This document shows positions 40,852-49,777 of a stretch of DNA of 55,438 bases, in pieces (positions within the stretch are counted from its first letter, which is position 1; each line of letters opens with the position of its first letter). Below the pieces are notes generated by a model. It made no database searches. It saw only the letters and a program-made list of their open reading frames with translations, and was not told where the DNA came from. This DNA comes from CAVUAN01 sp963739435 (GTDB lineage Bacteria; Acidobacteriota; Thermoanaerobaculia; UBA5066; Gp7-AA6): NCBI GenBank assembly GCA_963739435.1, contig CAVUAN010000020.1:1-55438 (forward strand). Direction: 5' to 3'. The position numbers were made by a program, and so were the translations under genes.

Positions 40852-42922
40852 CAGACCAGGCGAGTGGACTCACCGCGCCAGGCTCGGAGCTCAGGCTCTC
40901 CTCCTCGCAGGCGCGTTGCTCGTCGGCGCCTGCGGGAAGGCTCCGAAGCCGGCGTCGCGGTGCGGCCGACCGCCTCCGCGGCCCGCCCGTCGATCCTGCT
41001 CGTGACGCTCGACACGACGCGCGCCGACGCGATCGGCCCGGAGGCGCGGGGGTCGAGACGCCGGCCTTCAACGCGCTCGCGGCGCGAGGCCGGCGCTTCC
41101 GCCAGGCCTACGCGACCGTTCCGGAGACGCTGCCGTCGCACGCCTCGATGATGACCGGGCTCTATCCCGCCGGGCACGGCGTCCACGAGAACGCCCGCTA
41201 CCTGTCCGGGGATCGCCCGGTCCTGGCCGAGCGCCTCCGGCAGGCCGGCTATCGCACGGCCGCCTTCGTCTCGGCGTTCATGCTCGCCCGCCGCTTCGGC
41301 CTCGCGCGCGGATTCGACGTCTACGACGACGAGCTGCCGCGCCGGACAGCGCCGAGCGCGCCTCCCGCGAGACGACGGACCGGGCCCTCGCGCATCTGCG
41401 GCCGCGGAGTCGACAGCAGCCGCTCTTCCTCTGGGTCCACTACTACGACCCGCACGCTCCCTACGACGCCGCCCGAGCCCTTCCGCAGCCGCTACCGCAG
41501 GAAGCCGTACCTCGGCGAGGTCGCGGCGATGGACGAGCAGCTCGGGCGACTCGTGCAGGCGTTCGAGCAGCACGTGAAGGCGCCGGCCGCGATCGTCGTC
41601 GTCGGCGACCACGGCGAGGGACTCGGCGAGCACGGCGAGCCGCAGCACGGCAATCTCCTCTACCAGTCGACGATGCACGTGCCGCTGCGTGCTCGTCGGG
41701 CCGGGCGTCGCGCCGGGCGTGAGCGACACGCCGGTCAGCACGCGGCGGGTCTTCCACACGATCCTCGATTGGGCCGGCGCTCGACAAGGCGAACAGCCTC
41801 CGCGGCCCGGAGCAGGAAGTCGTGCTGGCGAGGCGATGAAGCCGTTTCTCGAGTACGGCTGGCAGCCGCAGGTGATGGCCGTCGTGGGCCGGCAGAAGGC
41901 GATCCTCGCCGGACGGCTCGAGGTCTACGACGTCGTCGCCGATCCCGATGGAGACGCGCGATCTCGCGGCGCGGACGCGACGCTGTCCGCGGCGCGCTGC
42001 GCGCGGCCCTTCGCGACTATCCGGTCCCGTCGCTCGCGGCGCCGCGCCCGCCGGCAACCCTCGGCGACGAGGAGCGCCGCAAGCTCGCGAGCCTCGGCTA
42101 CGTCAGCGCGACCTCGGCGCCCGCGGTGCGGAAGGACGCGCCGCGCCCGGCCGACATGAGCCGTCTCTTCGACGTCATCGAGAAGGCGTCGGCGGTCTCT
42201 TCGTTCGCGAGGAGTACGCCCAGGCCATCCCGCTGCTCGAGAGGATCCTGGCCGACGATCCCGACAACCTCGACGCCGCGCTGCGTCTGGCGACCGCGCA
42301 CTCCGCGCTCGGCCACGAGGCGCAGGCGATCGCGGTGTTCGAGAAGGCGGCGCAGATCGCCCCCGACTCGCCGGATGTCCGCACCTACCTCGCGCTGCAC
42401 TACGCGCGCGGCACGCAGTGGGAGCGGGCCGTGCCCGCTGCTCGAGCAGGTCGTCGCCGAGACGCCCGATCGCCTGCCGGCGCTCGAGGCGCTCGCCGTC
42501 GTCCGGGAGCGGCAGGGGCGGACCTCCGAGGCGCGTCTCTCTGCGCCAGAAGATCTACGCGCTGCGGGCGCCCACGCCGCTGGAGCTCGTCCGACTGGGC
42601 CAGCTGGCGATGAGCGCCGGCCAGACGGCGCTCGCCATCGAGGCGTTCGAGAAGGCGCGCGCGCCTCACAGGGCGGCGCCTTCGCGCACGATCTCGAACT
42701 CGGCGTGCTCTACCTGGCCGCGCGACGCTTCGCCGACGCGCGAGACGCGCTCGACCGCGTTCCGCCGTCGCACCCGGCTTACCCGATGGCGCTCTTCAAG
42801 CGGGCGCAGGTCAGCGTGCTGCTGCAGCGAGCCCGATCAGGCCGCGCGCATCGCGCTCGCGCGGCAGCGCGCCGACGCGACGACCCGAGAGCTCATCGCC
42901 ACGCGAGCGCCTGTTTCCGTAG
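40848..42922 (+). CDS. Sulfatase/phosphatase-superfamily lipoprotein with TPR tail
   Basis: GTG 40848 overlaps the lysA stop. After one early frameshift the N-terminus reads ALLLAGALLVGACGKAP, a lipobox. The alkaline-phosphatase-superfamily domain has SILLVTLDTTRADAIG (metal aspartates), ETLPSHASMMTGLYPAGHGV (Thr at the usual nucleophile position, no CxPSR sulfatase motif), LWVHYYDPHAPY and VVVGDHGEGLGEHGE. After KLASLGYVSA comes a TPR region (LFVREEYAQAIPLLERILAD, AALRLATAHSALGHEAQAIA). About ten indels interrupt the frame. The stop at 42922 follows RELIA-RERLFP after one correction. The substrate is unknown; members of this acidobacterial family are often annotated as sulfatases without proof. 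Confidence 0.8.
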
Positions 42923-42969
42923 CCGCCCGCCAGGCGCTGAGCGCGCCCGAGCCGAAAGGCAAGAACAAA

Positions 42970-42994
42970 GGGCCCGGCGGCATCCGCCGGGCCC
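42970..42994 (-). terminator. Intrinsic terminator between convergent genes
   Basis: An 11-bp perfect stem GGGCCCGGCGG (42970-42980) and CCGCCGGGCCC (42984-42994) with a three-base loop. On the minus strand it is followed by TTTGTTCTT, so it best terminates the receptor gene; it may also stop the sulfatase-like transcript. Confidence 0.75.
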
Positions 42995-43018
42995 TGATCG
43001 ATTCGGTGCTCGTCGGCG

Positions 43019-45972
43019 TCAGAACAGGAAGCGCGCCGCCATCTGCAGGCGCCGCGGGTCGAAGTAGTTCCGCGGCTGTCCGAAGATCGAGCTGTGGGCG
43101 TTCGGCTCGATGTTGTAGCCGGTCTGCTGGTTGAAGACGTTGAAGAGATCGCCGGCCAACCTGGACGTCGTACTGCTGCGTCAGATTGAAGTTCTGCGTG
43201 TAGTTCAGGTCGAGCTGCCAGTGGAAGTCGGATCGCCGCGAGCCGGCCGGCTCGGCGTAGCGGTTCGAGTCGCTCGTGGAGGTCGATCAGCGGCGATGTA
43301 CGGCTCGTAGCTCCATTGATCTCCCACGGCTGGCCCGACTGGGCGAGGAAGAAGAGCGCCGACGCTGGCGTTCCAGGGAAGCGCCTGGGTAGCCGTAGAG
43401 CTTCAGCAGGTGCGGGCGGTCGCCGTGCAGCGTGCCGTTCTTGAAGTTCCAGAGCTGGCGTCCCGCGCCGTCGCCGATGTTGGACGAGCCGATGAAGTGT
43501 TCGCGTCGTTGCTGCGCACCGGTCGTGTCGTCCTGGTCGAAGTTGCCGTAGTAGTGGCTCTAGGTGTACGAGCCGCGGATGAAGGTCTTGCTCGCTGTGC
43601 CACTCCGCCTCCAGCGGTCGCTTCGTAGTACTTGCGTGTAGGCGCCGTCGAGCTCGGCGATGACGTAGCTCGATCCGCTGCCGATCTGCGCCAGCTGCGC
43701 GGCCAGGTTCGGGATGTACAGCGTCTGCGGAATGCCCGGCGGCGGGTTGAAGAGCGACCCGCGCGTTGTTGTTCGTGTCCTCCCAGAAGTGGGTGCCCTT
43801 GCCGGTACCGGCCGTAGGCTCGCGCGGACCAGCTGCGGAGTGATCTGCTGGGCCGTGCCGACCAGGAACTCGTTCGACCGTGCGCGGCGTCATGTCCGGC
43901 GACGAACAGCTTGCCCGACGAGGACCCGCGGGGCGATGGCGGCAAAGAGCACGCCGTTCTGGTCGAAGCTCGCGTCAATGAAGGTCGCCGGTGAGGTTGC
44001 GGTCCCACGACGCGGCGCGCGGCAGCGAGCTGGCGGCCGGGTTGTACTTCGCGTAGCTCGCGTAGACCGTGTCCTTCCCGTTGTAGGCCCAGGTCGTGCT
44101 CACGCGCGGCTGGAGCATCTTGCTGAACGGGATCTCGTACATCTTGTACTTGTTGCCGGGCGCGGCAACGTACCCGGACATCGTCGAGGAGTCGTTTCGC
44201 AGCCCCTGGCCGTACAGCGTGTCGTTGCTCGCGAGCAGGCCGACGTTGAACGTCCAGTTCTTCCACCGGATCGTGTCGTTCAGCTCGAGGCTCTGCGACT
44301 GGTACTCGGAGTGGATCGGAGCCGCCTGCCCGGTCGTCTGCTGCTGGAAGGTCGCCAGGTAGTAGGCCGACTGTCCCGTTCCCGCGACCGGCGTGAGGCG
44401 GCCGCCGGGAACGCGTGATCAAGCCCCAGCCGTTGGAGCTCCGGATCAGGTCCTCCCGATCCGAGTACCTCTGATAGCCCACGTGGATGTCGTGCGTCAC
44501 GTCGCTGCCGAGCGTCGAGGTTGTAGCCGACCTGCCCGGAGTCGCGGAAGAAGTTGTCCTTGTCGAACTGGTGTCCGAAGCCCGACGGTGCCGCCGCCGG
44601 TCTTCACGCCGTTCTGCGATGTAGCCGTACTGGTCGATGATCGGCTGAACGAACGCGTTGTACGCGGCATTGCCGGCGACCAGCGTCGGCACCGTCAACA
44701 GGCCCTGCGTGTCCAGGTTGGCGATGTCGAGATTGCGTGCCGATCGCGGACGAGGGCACCGCGGAGGAGATGTTGTCCGGCCGCCCCTGCGTGTCGTTGA
44801 CGAAGTGCGTGTACCTGATCGTCGCGAAGCTCTTGGAGTTGATGACCCACGACCCTTCGACGGTGCCGATCTTCAGTCGGCCTCGTTGCCGGTGCCCGTC
44901 GTCGCCGAGGCGTTGGCGCGAAAAGGTCGCTCTGTGTCGACGCGTTGCGAGTCGCGGTAGCTGACGTTGAACAGGAGGGCCTGAGTCGGCGTGAAGGTGA
45001 GCTTGCCGAAACCTTCGTTGCGCGTGCTGTTGTAGGGCGGCAGGGCGCCGTAGAGGTTGGCCCGGTTGTCTCGAGTCTGCTCCGGGCGGTAGTACGACCC
45101 GTAGAAGTACAGCGTGGTCCTTGAGGATCGGGCCGCCGAGGTTCGCGGTCCACCAGTTGCGGTCCTGCTCGTACCGCGACTGGATGCCGCTGTTCAAGCC
45201 CGCGGCCATGTCCGCGGTCTGGAACTGGTAGCTCGACCTCGCCGTGGTACGCGCTGGTGCCCGACTTGCTGACCGAGTCGATCGAGAAGCCGCCGGAGCG
45301 GTCGAAATCCACGGCCCTGCGCGCCGCCGTTGACGACCGTGACCTGGGCGATGTCGTGGTTGGCGGGCTCGGCGGAGAGCGTGCCGAAGAGCGGCAGGCG
45401 TCACGTTGACGCCGTCGAACAGATAGACGTTGTCCTGTCCGCTGCCGCCGGCGCTCGGCCCGCGCACCGTGTCCTCGGTGTACTGCACGGACGGGATGAA
45501 CTTCTGCAGGTCGCGGTAATCCTGACCGATCGGCAGCGACTTGATTTCCTGCTTGGACAACCCGCTGGTGATGGCCGCCGAGTCCTTGTCGACCAGGGAC
45601 ACCTCGGCGGTCACCGAGACCTCCGCTGTCGCCTGCATGCCGATCGTGAGCGTCGACACTGGTGTCCTGGGACAGCTGGACATCGGCGGTTCGGGTCACG
45701 GTCTGCATGCCGGAGAGCGCGAATTTGAGCGTGTAGTTGCCGGGCGGCAGGGCGGGGAGCCGGTATTCCCCGTTGGCTCCGGTGACGGTCACCCGGGGCT
45801 TGGGGAGGACGTCGGACGTCGCCTCGACAGTCACACCGGGAAGCGCCGCGCCGTCGGAAGCCGTCACCTTCCCGCTGATCGAACCGGTCTGCTGAGCGAG
45901 AAGCGGGATCGCACACAGCACGAGGGAAAGAAACAGGAGCGTACGAAGCACGCGTACGTAAATCGAAACCAT
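43019..45972 (-). CDS. TonB-dependent receptor with N-terminal carboxypeptidase-regulatory domain
   Basis: ATG 45972 follows GAGGAGG. A signal peptide (RTLLFLSLVLCAIPLLAQ) precedes a carboxypeptidase-regulatory domain (GSISGKVTASDGAALPGVTV, GANGEYRLPALPPGNYTLKF), then a plug-like region (GQDYRDLQKFIPSVQYTEDT, NVYLFDGVNVTP) and many outer-membrane strands (YQFQTADMAAGLNSGIQSRY, WWTANLGGPILKD). The C-terminus ends RRLQMAARFLF with terminal phenylalanine, as expected for BamA-recognised barrels. Of order twenty indels interrupt it; the repaired length is about 980 residues. This type is highly expanded in Acidobacteriota and linked to polymer or siderophore uptake, but the ligand is unknown. Confidence 0.85.
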
Positions 45973-46026
45973 TTGGCCTCCTCGATTTTGGATAGGCGGC
46001 GCTCGCCGCCATCTTTGAGACGAAGG

Positions 46027-46272
46027 CTAGTCTTGTGAGCGGCGCCGGTCAAGAGATGGCCTCACAAATTCCTCTCTTCGCGGAGGCCGACCATGAGACG
46101 TCCGTCGGCTGATGGATTGCGTGAGCCACGACGGCCGGAGGAATAACCCGAGCGCGAAAGGCCAGAACAGCCGCGATGAGAAGTGGCCGGTACGGGCAAG
46201 CTGGGTCGCCGCGATCGCAGCGACTGAGAGATTCGGAACGAGCGCCGTCGGACCCATGACCCGCGGCGCCAT
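46027..46272 (-). CDS. Possible small membrane protein
   Basis: An 81-residue frame from ATG 46272 with two hydrophobic stretches (ALVPNLSVAAIAATQLA and RLFWPFALGLFLRPSWL) and a basic C-terminus. AGGGAT lies a few bases upstream. I recognise no family. It occupies most of the otherwise empty 325 bases between the receptor gene and tRNA-Arg. It may be a decayed fragment or chance. Confidence 0.3.
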   Translation of the reverse strand: MAPRVMGPTALVPNLSVAAIAATQLARTGHFSSRLFWPFALGLFLRPSWLTQSISRRTSHGRPPRREEFVRPSLDRRRSQD

Positions 46273-46297
46273 GCCTATCCCTGAGGAATCAAAAAAA

Positions 46298-46375
46298 TGG
46301 TGCGCCCGCCGCGATTCGAACGCGGGACCTTTAGCTCCGGAGGCTAACGCTCTATCCGGACTGAGCTACGGGCGC
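46298..46375 (-). tRNA. tRNA-Arg (anticodon CCG)
   Basis: Read on the minus strand: acceptor GCGCCCG pairs with CGGGCGC, discriminator A, encoded CCA (46300-46298). The anticodon stem TTAGC/GCTAA closes CTCCGGA with anticodon CCG. A run of seven T follows the CCA on this strand (46297-46291), suggesting transcription ends here. It follows tRNA-His by eight bases, so the two are probably cotranscribed. Confidence 0.95.
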
Positions 46376-46383
46376 AAAGAACT

Positions 46384-46460
46384 TGGGGTGAGTGGAGGGA
46401 TTTGAACCCTCGACATCCAGATCCACAGTCTGGCGCTCTAACCAGCTGAGCTACACCCAC
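46384..46460 (-). tRNA. tRNA-His (anticodon GTG)
   Basis: Minus strand: acceptor GTGGGTG with CACTCAC (one G-T pair), discriminator C and encoded CCA. The base before position 1 (46461) gives a G, so the histidine-specific G-1:C73 pair is present. The anticodon stem CCAGA/TCTGG closes loop CTGTGGA with anticodon GTG. Confidence 0.96.
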
Positions 46461-46520
46461 CACAGGGACCGCGGAGTCTACCCGCGCCGGGCAAACGGGT
46501 CAAACCGCCGCCATCCACTC

Positions 46521-46549
46521 CTTTGGACTTTCGACTTTGGACTTTGGAC
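46521..46549. repeat. Short GACTTTGGACTTT tandem repeat
   Basis: Near-tandem units CTTTGGACTTTCGA and CTTTGGACTTTGGAC fill 46521-46549. This low-complexity motif recurs in intergenic DNA of many bacteria. It lies just downstream of the sorbosone dehydrogenase-like gene. Confidence 0.5.
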
Positions 46550-46569
46550 CCCCAACCCCGGCGGTCGGT

Positions 46570-47698
46570 TCACTTCTTGTAGCTGATCCGGTAGATCGCG
46601 CCGGCGTAGTCGTCCGAGACGAGCAGGGCGCCGTCGGGCATGACGAGCAGGTCGACTGGCCGGCCCCACACCCCGCCAAACCCCAACAGCCCCTTGCCGA
46701 GCCACCCCTCGGCAAAGGTCTCGTAGGACGCCGCGCGGCCGTTTGCGAGGCGCACCAACGTGACGCGGTAGCCGATCTTCGTCGAACGGTTCCAGGAGCC
46801 GTGCTCCGCGATGAAGATCTGGCTGCGGTAGGTTTCGGGGAACATCGTGCCGGTGTAGAAGCGCATGCCGAGCGCCGCGACGTGCGGGCCGAGCTCCCGC
46901 TCCGGCGGCACGAACTTCGAGCAGGGCTGCTTGCCGCCGAACTCCGGATCGGAAAGGTCCTTGCCGTGACAGTACGGAAATCCGAAGTTCAGTCCGGCGC
47001 GCGGCGCGCGGTTCAGCTCGTCGGGCGGCGAGTCGTCGCCCAGCCAGTCCCGGCCGTTGTCGGTGAACCACAGCTCCTTTGTTTCCGGATTCCAATCGAA
47101 GCCGACCGTATTGCGCACACCCGAGGCGTACGAGCTCGAGCTGCGACCCATCCGGCTTCATCCGGTGGATTGCGGCATAGACCGGCTCCGCGCGCTCGCA
47201 GATGTTGCATGGGGCGCCGACGGGTACGTAAAGCCACCCGTCCGGGCCGAAGGCGATGAACTTCCAGCCGTGGTGCGTGTCCTTGGGAAACCTGTCCGTG
47301 ACGACAACGGGGGCGGGAGGTGCATCGAGGCGCGCCTCGATGTCGTCAAAGCGCAGGACCCGCGATATCTCGGCCACAAAGAGCGCGCCGTCATGCACCG
47401 CGACGCCATTGGGTGAGTTCAGTCCGTGAGCAATGGCGACGACCTTGCCACCCACCTCAGGCGATGGCCCCGGTTTCACGGCATAGACGCCCCCATCCGA
47501 TCGCGTCCCCACGAACACCGTTCCGTTCGGCCCCCGCGCCAGGGACCGCGCCCCCGGCACCCGGGCCCAAACCCGGATCGAAAAGCCCGGCGGCAGCCGG
47601 ATCCTGTCGACCGGCAGCTCCTCGGCCGGCAATCCGAGGGCGGGCAGGGCCAGGAGCGTCAGCGCAAGCAGCCCCCTGCTGCACCACGGTCTTCCCAC
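46570..47698 (-). CDS. PQQ-dependent sugar (sorbosone) dehydrogenase-like protein, exported
   Basis: GTG 47698 opens a signal peptide (RGLLALTLLALPALGLPA). The six-bladed propeller of the GSDH family is recognisable: RIRLPPGFSIRVWARVPGAR, PNGTVFVGTRSDGGVYAV, GLNSPNGVAVHDGALFVAE, YASGVRNTVGFDWNPETKEL, FTDNGRDWLGDDSPPDELNR and FIAEHGSWNRSTKIGYRV. One frameshift near 47130 separates the halves. Family members oxidise sugars or aldoses in the periplasm with PQQ; the electron acceptor and true substrate here are unknown, and no pqq genes are in the window. The last residues (AIYRISYKK) end at 46570. Confidence 0.88.
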
Positions 47699-47746
47699 GG
47701 CCGGATTCTAGACCCGGCCTGGACCGGCGAAGCCGGCCCGGCTCGC

Positions 47747-48424
47747 TTACTTTCCGAAGAGCTTCGCGACCTTCGAGAGGAGGACCTCGTTCGCCGCCTT
47801 GTTGTGGACGGCGCCCTTCGCGATGATGTCAATCGGCGAGACGTCCTTCTTGTAGTAGGCCTCGTTGTAGTCCTCGGAAGGCTTGACCCGGGATCCCGTC
47901 AGGTTCACGCCGCCGTAGAGACCCTTGGACCGGCTGTAGCCGATGAAATCGGCCTTCACGCTCCCACCCGCCCCGGTTCCGACCGGCCCGGCCGAGACGC
48001 TCGCATCCCCGCCCAGCTTGAAGTCCGGGGTCATCAGGCTGTCTATGGCTTTCTGCGTCCCCACCAGCATCACGATCTCCGCCACCTCGACGCCGGCCTG
48101 GAATCCCACGCTGGCCGTTCCGATCGTGTAGAAAGCCGGGCCGTTCCAGCCCTTGTCCCCTTTGACGACGAGGACGCAGCGCCCGCCCGAGCCGCCGAAA
48201 ATGAAACCGGCCTTCGTCACCTTCGAGCAGATGTAGAGACCCTTGGCCTCCTTCGCGTGCTCGCGAAACCATGACATATCGGGGTCGGCCACGAAGTTAT
48301 CGAGCGTCTTGCCGGCCGCGACGACTTCCCCCTGGGCCTCCTCCGGCGTGGTCGCGCCGGCGGAAAACGAGACGACGACAAACACCATCACAAGAGCCAG
48401 TGGCACCGAATAAAGCCTCTTCAT
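47747..48424 (-). CDS. SYLF-domain (YSC84-type) lipid-binding protein, exported
   Basis: ATG 48424 (MKRLYSVPLALVMVFVVVSF, signal peptide) follows GGAGGTCGTGAA. The mature part is one SYLF domain: KEAKGLYICSKVTKAGFIFG, GPAFYTIGTASVGFQAGVEV, VMLVGTQKAIDSLMTPDFKL, GYSRSKGLYGGVNLTGSRVK and NEAYYKKDVSPIDI. The family binds phosphoinositides in eukaryotes; bacterial versions are thought to be periplasmic lipid-binding proteins. 225 residues, intact frame. Beyond the stop a short CCGGC-TTC-GCCGG-type hairpin (47724-47736) could act as a weak terminator before the next minus-strand gene. Confidence 0.9.
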   Translation of the reverse strand: MKRLYSVPLALVMVFVVVSFSAGATTPEEAQGEVVAAGKTLDNFVADPDMSWFREHAKEAKGLYICSKVTKAGFIFGGSGGRCVLVVKGDKGWNGPAFYTIGTASVGFQAGVEVAEIVMLVGTQKAIDSLMTPDFKLGGDASVSAGPVGTGAGGSVKADFIGYSRSKGLYGGVNLTGSRVKPSEDYNEAYYKKDVSPIDIIAKGAVHNKAANEVLLSKVAKLFGK

Positions 48425-48588
48425 TTCACGACCTCCTTCGCGCGAGTCGCCGCAACCTTCGCCGCGACCAACCGCAGCGGGCCGAGAAGTATCACGCGCC
48501 GGGCAGCCCGCCAAGCCCAAAACGCATCACTGAGGAGCCCCTTCGACCTTGTCCGGTCCGCCTCCGAAGCTCTCTTCAGGCGACCTGA

Positions 48589-48760
48589 ACATCAGCTCGC
48601 ACCGCAAGGAGTCTCCCGAGCGAACGCGAGGGAGGAGCCTTGCGGTGCGGGAGGCGAAGCGCAGCGGGGGGATCAGGCGATCGGTCGAGGCCGCATCCGG
48701 CCGAGCCGCTCGCCGGTGCGCCGCAGGCGCAGATCCTCCCGCAAGCGAAGCCGACGGTCT
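48589..48760 (+). repeat. Structured dispersed repeat, copy A
   Basis: Matches copy B (49607-49777) with about ten differences over 172 bases and copy C (3043-3205) as reverse complement. Hairpin P4 is closed by an 11-bp perfect stem (48599-48609 with 48638-48648). A closing stem GCGGGGGGATC (48664-48674) pairs with GATCCTCCCGC (48732-48742), one G-T pair, and encloses GGCCG-CATC-CGGCC (48689-48702) and TGCGCC-GCA-GGCGCA (48717-48731). No gene is seen in the 350-base gap between the SYLF gene and 48776 apart from this element. Confidence 0.85.
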
Positions 48761-48775
48761 TGGTAGAGTCGCGGG

Positions 48776-49573
48776 GTGGCGCTCCGTCTGCTCACATACC
48801 TTGCGCCGAGCATCCCGGAGGAGTTCTTCGCGCTCGTGGCTCGGGCAATCGAGGAACAAACGGGCGAAACGGCGGCACTCGACCTCGAGACCGCCGTCTC
48901 GGGGCCTACGGCCGACACCGACCCCTTCGCTACCGGCCGAGCGGACCTCGCCTTCGTCTGCGGGCCCTCTTACCGTGAGCTCAAATCGGCCGGCTCGCCC
49001 GTCTCGCTTCTGCCGGCGGCACCTGTCTTCGACGATCCGCGGGCGCAGGGCCGCCCGGTCTACTTCGCGGACTTGATCGTCCGTCGGGGGTTGCCGGCCA
49101 AAGGCTTCGAGCAGCTCCGCGGCTCGTCTTTCGCCTACAACGACCGCCTCTCCCTCTCCGGCTGGTATCGGATGCTGGAACGCCTCGAGGCAATCGGGCA
49201 CCCGGGCTCTCCGGACACGTTCTTCTCCCAACTCGTTCACTCGGGTTCGCACCTCGCCTCGATAGAGGCCGTGGCGTCTGGCGAGGCCGATGCTGCGAGC
49301 GTGGACTCCAACGCCCTGCGCCTCGTCTTGAAGCGCGATCCCCATCTGGCCGGCCGCCTCACGTTGCTCGAAGCCTGGGGCCCCTCACCGATCCAACCTC
49401 TTCTCGCCCGCTCCACCCTCTCCCCCGTTACAAGAACGCGAATTCTTCGGGCACTCCTCGGGATGCATAAAGACCCCGTCTTCGGCCCTCGGCTTGCCGA
49501 GTTCGGCGTCCTGCGCTTCTCCCAAGCCGACGAGAGCGTCTACGCTCAGCTCCCCGTCCCGCCCCGCTCCTAA
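48776..49573 (+). CDS. PhnD-like substrate-binding protein without signal peptide
   Basis: 265 residues from GTG 48776. Periplasmic-binding-protein fold of the phosphate/phosphonate (PhnD) type: ALRLLTYLAPSIPEEFFALV, GRADLAFVCGPSYRELKSAG, GRPVYFADLIVRRGLPAKGF, LRGSSFAYNDRLSLSGWYRM and ASGEADAASVDSNALRLVL. The usual N-terminal signal peptide is absent, and there is no permease or ATPase next to it, so it may be a cytoplasmic sensor or be mis-started. It stands alone between copies A and B of the structured repeat, which lie in the same orientation. The frame is intact. Confidence 0.8.
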   Translation: MALRLLTYLAPSIPEEFFALVARAIEEQTGETAALDLETAVSGPTADTDPFATGRADLAFVCGPSYRELKSAGSPVSLLPAAPVFDDPRAQGRPVYFADLIVRRGLPAKGFEQLRGSSFAYNDRLSLSGWYRMLERLEAIGHPGSPDTFFSQLVHSGSHLASIEAVASGEADAASVDSNALRLVLKRDPHLAGRLTLLEAWGPSPIQPLLARSTLSPVTRTRILRALLGMHKDPVFGPRLAEFGVLRFSQADESVYAQLPVPPRS

Positions 49574-49606
49574 CAGCCCAACACTTGGTTTCTCAGGCTT
49601 GCTGAT

Positions 49607-49777
49607 ACATCAGCTCGCACCGCGAGGAGTCTCCCGAGCGAACGCGAGGGAGGAGCCTTGCGGTGCGGGAGGCGGAGCGCAGCGGGGAATCAGGCGAGCG
49701 GTCGAGGCCGCATCCGGCCGAGCCGCTCGCCGGTGCGCCGAAGGCGCAGATTCCCCGGCAAGCGACGCCGACGGTCT
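49607..49777 (+). repeat. Structured dispersed repeat, copy B
   Basis: Same orientation as copy A. P4 stem 49617-49627 with 49656-49666 has one non-standard pair. The closing stem GGGGAATC (49684-49691) pairs perfectly with GATTCCCC (49749-49756), differing from copy A on both sides. The TGCGCC-GAA-GGCGCA hairpin is at 49734-49748. The last two bases overlap the stop codon of the GGDEF-EAL gene on the opposite strand. Confidence 0.85.

Noticed and set aside
40848..45972. Programmed frameshifting or recoding as the cause of the broken genes
   Set aside because: Shifts are numerous, scattered, lack slippery-site patterns and affect unrelated genes; sequencing error is simpler.
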